Assembly: GCA_017453605.1 (NCBI GenBank)
Contig: JAFTEP010000149.1
Coordinates: 1 to 55,615, forward strand
Source of the DNA: Clostridia bacterium
GTDB taxonomy: Bacteria > Bacillota > Clostridia > Oscillospirales > SIG627
DNA: 55,615 nucleotides
Direction: 5' to 3'
Shown here: one piece after another, positions 51,816 through 55,615 of the stretch
Numbering within the stretch: the stretch's first letter is position 1
Layout of the letters: each line of letters opens with the position of its first letter
Translations under genes and position numbers: made by a program
The notes under the pieces: generated by a model
Seen by the model: only the letters and a program-made list of their open reading frames with translations
Databases searched by the model: none
Told to the model about the DNA's origin: nothing

Positions 51816-52678
51816 TTTCTGAACAGCTTCTCCACCGAGCGCACGATCTTTTTCGCGAGCTCGGGCTTGTTCATCGTGTAGAGGTGGATGCCCTGAACGC
51901 CGTTCGTCAACAGATCCACGATCTGATCGGTCGCGTAGGCGATCCCCGCGTCCTCGAGCGCCTCGGGATCGTCGCCGTAGCGGCTGATGATCCGCGAGAA
52001 CTTCGCCGGGAGCGAGGCCCCGCAGAGAGTGACCATCCGCTTGATCTGCCCGGCGTTGGTGACGGGCATGATCCCCGCCTCGATCGGCACGTTTATCCCG
52101 GCGATCCGGCAGCGCTCGACGAAGGAATAAAACGAAGAGTTGTCGAAAAAGAGCTGGCTTATCAGATGTCCGGCTCCGGCGTCGACCTTCTTTTTGAGGT
52201 TCAGAACGTCCGCGACGGCGTCCCGAGCCTCCGGGTGCGTCTCGGGATAGCAGGCGCCGCTGATGAAAAAGCCGCCCCTCTTTTTGATGTGCGCGACAAG
52301 ATCGCTCGCGTGCGAAAAGTCGGTCTTAGGCTCGACCTCGGGGTTCCTGTCTCCGCGAAGCGCGAGAACGTTCTCGACTCCGCGCTCCGAAAGATTGTCG
52401 AGGATCAGGTCTATCTCTTCCCTGTCGTGATTGATGCAGGTCAGATGCGCGACGGGAAGCATCCCGAACTTGTTCTTTATCGCGTCGGCGATCTTCACGG
52501 TGTTTCCTCTCGCGCCCGATCCGTTCGCGCCGTAGGTGACGCTGATGAACGCCGGCGAGAGCTCCGCAAGCTGTTCGACGGTGTCGAACACGCTCTCGAT
52601 AGAGCCGTCGCGCTTGGGCGGGAAGATCTCGAACGACAGCCTCTGTCTGCCGTCTGTAAAGAGTTCCTGTAAGTTCAT
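51812..52678 (-). CDS. metF: 5,10-methylenetetrahydrofolate reductase
   Basis: A 288-residue flavoprotein that supplies methyl-THF to MetH. It begins LQELFTDGRQRLSFEIFPPK, with VTYGANGSGARGNTV, HLTCINHDREEI and LALRGDRNPEVEPKTDF (FAD and NAD(P)H sites), and LISQLFFDNSSFYSF in the barrel. Length and motifs are normal. It heads the one-carbon unit metF-activation subunit-metH, with a terminator of the phosphofructokinase gene just upstream; no SAM riboswitch is visible in the 60 bp before it. The ribosome-binding site is GGGGA. Confidence 0.95.
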   Translation of the reverse strand: MNLQELFTDGRQRLSFEIFPPKRDGSIESVFDTVEQLAELSPAFISVTYGANGSGARGNTVKIADAIKNKFGMLPVAHLTCINHDREEIDLILDNLSERGVENVLALRGDRNPEVEPKTDFSHASDLVAHIKKRGGFFISGACYPETHPEARDAVADVLNLKKKVDAGAGHLISQLFFDNSSFYSFVERCRIAGINVPIEAGIMPVTNAGQIKRMVTLCGASLPAKFSRIISRYGDDPEALEDAGIAYATDQIVDLLTNGVQGIHLYTMNKPELAKKIVRSVEKLFRK

Positions 52679-52697
52679 TTTTATCCCCTGTGAAGAA

Positions 52698-52738
52698 AAA
52701 AGGGGCTGACGCAGATATCGCGGCAGCCCCGGAATTTT
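52698..52738 (-). terminator. Rho-independent terminator after the phosphofructokinase gene
   Basis: On the minus strand GGGGCTG and CAGCCCC form a 7 bp stem around a 15-base loop followed by TTTTTTCTTC. Both strands carry a T-run, so it can act bidirectionally. Confidence 0.8.
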
Positions 52739-53983
52739 TTATGCTTTTACCTTTTTCAGATTTACAAAGCGGGGCAGTCCGTCTTCCTTGACGAGCTTCG
52801 TCTCGCCCTGGATCAGCGGGAGCGCGTACTCCACGAAGCCCTCTTTGATGCCGTCCTTGGTGTCGTTGATCCACTCGGCGGGGAGCTTCTTCTCGGTGTT
52901 GGCGACGACGGAAAGATCGAAGAGCTTGAGCTGGCAGACGTACTTGCCGTTCACGGTCTTTCTCTCGAAGCCGACCATCTTGTCGGTGACGCCCGCGATC
53001 GCGTTCTTCACCGCCGCCTCACCCGAGGCGAAGGACTCGTCGATGTCGGTCTGGGAGGCGCAGTGAGCCGCGCATCTCTGGAGCAGACTCAGCTCGATCC
53101 CTCTGACCTTCGCGCCGGTCTTTGTCTTGATCAGGCCCGCCAGATAGCTCGCGAGACCGCCGAGCTGGGCGTGACCGAAGCTGTCCTTGGTCTTGGCAAG
53201 GTCGTTGCCGTATTCGCTGATCAGCTTGCCGTCCTTGTCGTGGATGCCCTCGGAGACCGCGACGATGCACTTTCCGTTGGCCTTATATACCTTCTCGACC
53301 TTCGCCATGAACTCGTCGAGATCGAAGTCGACCTCGGGAACGTAGATGAAGTCGGGACCGTTGCCCTTGTAGGAGGCGAGAGCGGCGGCGGCGGTGAGCC
53401 ACCCGGCGTTCCTGCCCATGATCTCGACCACGGTGATCATACCGGTGTCGTAGACTCTCGCGTCGCGGTAGATCTCCATCATGGAGGTCGCGATGTACTT
53501 GGCGGCGGAAGCGTAGCCGGGGCAGTGATCCGTGCCGGCGAGATCGTTGTCGATGGTCTTCGGGATGCCCATGACGCGACATTCGTAGTTGTTCTTCATC
53601 ATGAACTTCGATATCTTGTTGCAGGTGTCCATGGAGTCGTTGCCGCCGTTGTAGAAGAAGTATCTGACGTCGTACTTCTTGAAGATCTCGAGGATCCTTT
53701 TGTAGTCGGTGTCGTCGACGTCGGGATCTTTGAGCTTGTAGCGGCAGGAACCGAGCGCGGAGGACGGAGTGTACTTCATGTACTCCAGCTCCTTCGGATC
53801 CTCCTTGCCCATATCGATGAGGTTGTCGTTGAGGACGCCCTTGATGCCGTTGCAGGCGCCGAGGACTCTGGTGATGACGCCGCTCTCGAGAGCGGTCTTG
53901 ATCGCGCCATATGCGCTCGCGTTGATGACAGCGGAGGGTCCGCCGGACTGACCGATGATGCAGCTGCCTTTGAGTTCAGACAT
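52739..53983 (-). CDS. pfp: Pyrophosphate-dependent 6-phosphofructokinase
   Basis: A 414-residue phosphofructokinase. GQSGGPSAVINASAYG is the start of the phosphate site, GGNDSMDTCNKI (about 111) carries the Asp typical of PPi-using enzymes in place of the ATP-type Gly, and PKTIDNDLAGTDHCPGYASA (about 139) holds the catalytic Asp. It is of the long-chain PPi group common in Clostridia, which runs glycolysis with pyrophosphate and is reversible. A promoter lies at 54027-54055 and a terminator follows. The ribosome-binding site is AAGGTGG. Confidence 0.9.
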   Translation of the reverse strand: MSELKGSCIIGQSGGPSAVINASAYGAIKTALESGVITRVLGACNGIKGVLNDNLIDMGKEDPKELEYMKYTPSSALGSCRYKLKDPDVDDTDYKRILEIFKKYDVRYFFYNGGNDSMDTCNKISKFMMKNNYECRVMGIPKTIDNDLAGTDHCPGYASAAKYIATSMMEIYRDARVYDTGMITVVEIMGRNAGWLTAAAALASYKGNGPDFIYVPEVDFDLDEFMAKVEKVYKANGKCIVAVSEGIHDKDGKLISEYGNDLAKTKDSFGHAQLGGLASYLAGLIKTKTGAKVRGIELSLLQRCAAHCASQTDIDESFASGEAAVKNAIAGVTDKMVGFERKTVNGKYVCQLKLFDLSVVANTEKKLPAEWINDTKDGIKEGFVEYALPLIQGETKLVKEDGLPRFVNLKKVKA

Positions 53984-54026
53984 TTTGATTCAAACCACCT
54001 TTTCATTTTTAAAAAGATTTTTTGTA

Positions 54027-54055
54027 ATTATACCACCGTCAAAAGAAAAAATCAA
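54027..54055 (-). promoter_or_regulatory. Sigma-A promoter for the phosphofructokinase gene
   Basis: TTGATT, a 17 bp spacer and TATAAT on the minus strand, leaving a leader of roughly 35-40 nt before the ATG. Confidence 0.75.
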
Positions 54056-54214
54056 CGATTTTTCCTGAACTTTGGCACTTTTGGCGCGCATAAACCTTTT
54101 TTTCTACCCGAAACGGCAAAAAATAAGTTTTTTTATATTTCCGGCGGCGTTTATCCCCTCAAAACGCGCGTTTGTCCCAGAGAATGGCCGCCATTTATTT
54201 TTTGTGCTGCTATA

Positions 54215-54243
54215 TTGCCAAGATCCGAAAAAAGTGATATCAT
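54215..54243 (+). promoter_or_regulatory. Sigma-A promoter for the lipoprotein gene
   Basis: TTGCCA, a 17 bp spacer and TATCAT on the plus strand, 38 bp before the start codon and divergent from the phosphofructokinase promoter. Confidence 0.65.
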
Positions 54244-54280
54244 ATTATCGGAAAAATCCGGACCCACAGGAGGTTGAAAA

Positions 54281-55177
54281 ATGAAAAAAAGCATCGTTTC
54301 ACTTTTCGCGCTCATTCTCGCGATCGCAGTTTTGTGCGGCTGCTCTCTCGCGTCGGACAGCAGCTCGGGCGACGGTCCCGAAAAGACTTCCGCCGCCGAA
54401 AAAACGACCGGGAACGCCGCGACTCAGTCCGCCGAGGAGACTTCTCCCGCTCCCTCGTCCTCTCAGAGCGTCCCGGAGACTTCTCCCGTAACGGAGACCG
54501 CCGCTCAGCCCGACACCTCGCCCGTCGTCGATCCCTTCGATATTGTCGATACGGTCAAAGTCGTCGATCAGCTCGACTATCACAAACAGGTCGTCACCAC
54601 CGACTACGCCGCCGAGCTCGGGTATGATTTTGGCGACCTCGAGCAGGTCGTGATCCTGCCCGCCCTGTCGGGGATCGACTCCGACAGCGCCCGCGCCTTC
54701 AACAAGAAGATCCTCGACACCTACTCCGAGACCGTCGAGATCCTCCAAAATGACCAAGAGGAGGGCGGCATCGTCAACATCCGCTACAGAGCGTATATCA
54801 ACGGTCAGAGCCTCGGGATCATCATGACCGAGACCTACGGCGTGCAGATCGGCGGGATCGGCACGGGATACAGCTTCTTCTACTACGATCTGAAAGAAGA
54901 CCGCGAGCTGACTTTTGAAGAATACCTCTCAAATTTCGGCTACGACCGAAAGAAGTTCGCCGAGGAATTCGGCGGCAGCGAGGAGTACGCCGAATACGTC
55001 GAAACGGTGAACGAATTCGACGACACCGTCGGGGAGATCCCGCTGACGGAGGACGATCTTCTCGGCTGCTGCTTCGACGCGGAGAACGGGACCCTGTTCG
55101 TCATTTCCACGGATTACTTCATGGACGAATCTTATCTGATCGAGACCGGGATCTTCTGCGCCGAGATCAGCCGGTAA
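54281..55177 (+). CDS. Predicted surface lipoprotein
   Basis: A 298-residue lipoprotein. The signal peptide (KKSIVSLFALILAIAVL) ends in the lipobox L-C-G-C, giving a lipidated Cys21. A Ser/Thr/Pro/Glu-rich linker of ~65 residues follows, typical of wall-spanning spacers. The folded part starts near residue 90 and contains EQVVILPALSGIDSDSARAF and ETYGVQIGGIGTGYSFFYYD, resembling the DUF3298/RsiV-type folds, but no function can be assigned. The ATG follows AGGAGG. A terminator is not obvious downstream. Confidence 0.8.
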   Translation: MKKSIVSLFALILAIAVLCGCSLASDSSSGDGPEKTSAAEKTTGNAATQSAEETSPAPSSSQSVPETSPVTETAAQPDTSPVVDPFDIVDTVKVVDQLDYHKQVVTTDYAAELGYDFGDLEQVVILPALSGIDSDSARAFNKKILDTYSETVEILQNDQEEGGIVNIRYRAYINGQSLGIIMTETYGVQIGGIGTGYSFFYYDLKEDRELTFEEYLSNFGYDRKKFAEEFGGSEEYAEYVETVNEFDDTVGEIPLTEDDLLGCCFDAENGTLFVISTDYFMDESYLIETGIFCAEISR

Positions 55178-55204
55178 AAGTCCCCGACAGCGCGAATTTC
55201 GTTA

Positions 55205-55410
55205 ATTCCCAAAGTAAATTCCACAGTTGAACGGAAGTGGATTTTTGTTTGGGAAATAAGTGGAAACAAGTCTGGGAAAGCAGGAGGAAAACGCCTTAAA
55301 GAACGTAAAAAGAGGCAAATATACAGGCTCAACATACAAAAAGCGTACAAAAACCAAGCCTGAAAATGGCTTTTCCCAGACTTAATTCCAGTGCGGTGGA
55401 ATTTACTATA
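55205..55410. repeat. Nested inverted repeats forming a ~200 bp foldback
   Basis: AGTAAATTCCAC near 55211-55222 pairs with GTGGAATTTACT near 55396-55407, and inside it AAGTCTGGGAAAGC near 55267-55280 pairs with GCTTTTCCCAGACTT near 55368-55382 with one bulge. The two nested arms make a long foldback. It lies immediately after the lipoprotein gene and next to a strong leftward promoter. The motif CAAGTCTGGGAA is also in the palindrome at 34010-34046. Confidence 0.6.
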
Positions 55411-55412
55411 GG

Positions 55413-55544
55413 ATGGAAATTATGCAAAACTCCAACCCCGTCACCCTTGACAGTCAAAACAAAATGCGCTTTGGTATTCGTGCCGACGGAGAGGAACTCA
55501 AAAGTATGTGCTTTGTTTACTCCCCTCGAGTAAGCCCATTATAG
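55413..55544 (+). CDS. Possible small ORF (43 aa) near the foldback
   Basis: An open frame starts MEIMQNSNPVTLDSQNKMRF and ends CFVYSPRVSPL. A second ATG four codons in (MQNSNP) follows GGATGG. No family is recognised, and the opposite strand has a strong promoter across its end, so coding is uncertain. It may be a fragment of a mobile-element gene. Confidence 0.3.
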   Translation: MEIMQNSNPVTLDSQNKMRFGIRADGEELKSMCFVYSPRVSPL

Positions 55545-55566
55545 CGCATTTCATTTTGCCGGTCAA
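55538..55566 (-). promoter_or_regulatory. Strong leftward sigma-A promoter at the right edge
   Basis: On the minus strand TTGACC, a 17 bp spacer and a perfect TATAAT. Transcription would start near 55531 and run through the foldback toward the lipoprotein gene. No good protein-coding frame begins just downstream, so it may make a structured RNA or a transcript antisense to the lipoprotein gene. Confidence 0.7.
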
Positions 55567-55615
55567 GGGCAAGCCGCCCAAAGGCGGTGACTCATGCGTC
55601 ATTGAGTTGCCTCGG

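Noticed and set aside
55132..55350. A 72-codon minus-strand frame across the end of the lipoprotein gene
   Set aside because: No ribosome-binding site and it overlaps the lipoprotein end and the foldback; not supported as a gene despite the upstream promoter.
1..55615. tRNA, rRNA and CRISPR arrays
   Set aside because: No cloverleaf with the T-loop signature, no rRNA-like segment and no regularly spaced direct repeats with unique spacers were recognised by eye.

Overview
The window reads as chromosomal DNA of a fairly GC-rich member of the Clostridia (Bacillota), probably a gut-associated Oscillospirales- or Christensenellales-like organism. This is inferred from Gram-positive style Shine-Dalgarno sites and sigma-A promoters, a PASTA Ser/Thr kinase, a glmS ribozyme, a preQ1-I riboswitch in front of queT, a PPi-type phosphofructokinase, a split cobalamin methionine synthase and VanZ, TSCPD and YchF proteins. 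No rRNA or tRNA gene and no CRISPR array was seen.

Layout. 1-14.1 kb: one long minus-strand run of small, tightly packed genes: cysteine synthase (cut by the window edge), several GNAT acetyltransferases (one frameshifted), two methyltransferases, a DNA glycosylase, a GH31 glycosidase, an Ntn-type amidohydrolase, a diguanylate cyclase, a P-loop kinase-like protein, a TfoX-N protein, a truncated DUF1016 gene lodged beside a duplicated end of an RlmD-type rRNA methyltransferase gene, and a GT2-GtrA glycosyltransferase. 14.3-15.5 kb: a divergent membrane acyltransferase. 15.6-25.8 kb: minus-strand OhrR, CDF transporter and TSCPD genes, then a large chimeric PASTA kinase, an MMPL/RND exporter, QueT with its riboswitch, an SGNH hydrolase and YchF.

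26.0-32.1 kb: plus-strand sugar-related genes (ThuA, two tandem TIM-barrel isomerase/epimerases, a GHL10-like glycosidase, an APH-fold sugar kinase, VanZ). 32.1-34.1 kb: an AT-rich island with an orphan Rhs C-terminal toxin, a probable immunity gene, a promoter inside the remnant and a pair of related palindromes. 34.3-37.6 kb: DinG-like helicase, a small partner and EngB. 37.9-42.4 kb: lon, then the glmS ribozyme and glmS. 42.4-45.5 kb: an AraC regulator divergent from two Gfo/Idh/MocA dehydrogenases, with a perfect inverted repeat between them. 45.6-52.7 kb: a minus-strand run metF, metH activation subunit, metH, GH106-like glycosidase, small membrane protein. 52.7-55.2 kb: PPi-phosphofructokinase and a divergent lipoprotein. 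55.2-55.6 kb: a foldback region with a strong leftward promoter, possibly the edge of a mobile element.

How it fits together. Glycosidases without signal peptides (GH31, GH106-like, GHL10-like), ThuA, isomerases and Gfo/Idh/MocA enzymes suggest intracellular processing of imported plant or mucin glycosides, although no sugar transporter lies in the window. Carbon would pass to a PPi-linked glycolysis and to amino sugar synthesis through GlmS. The metF-metH genes form a one-carbon/methionine unit with its own reactivation subunit. The most unusual parts are the orphan Rhs toxin cassette, the DUF1016/rlmD junction and the right-end foldback. All functions are read from sequence and family knowledge; no database search was run.
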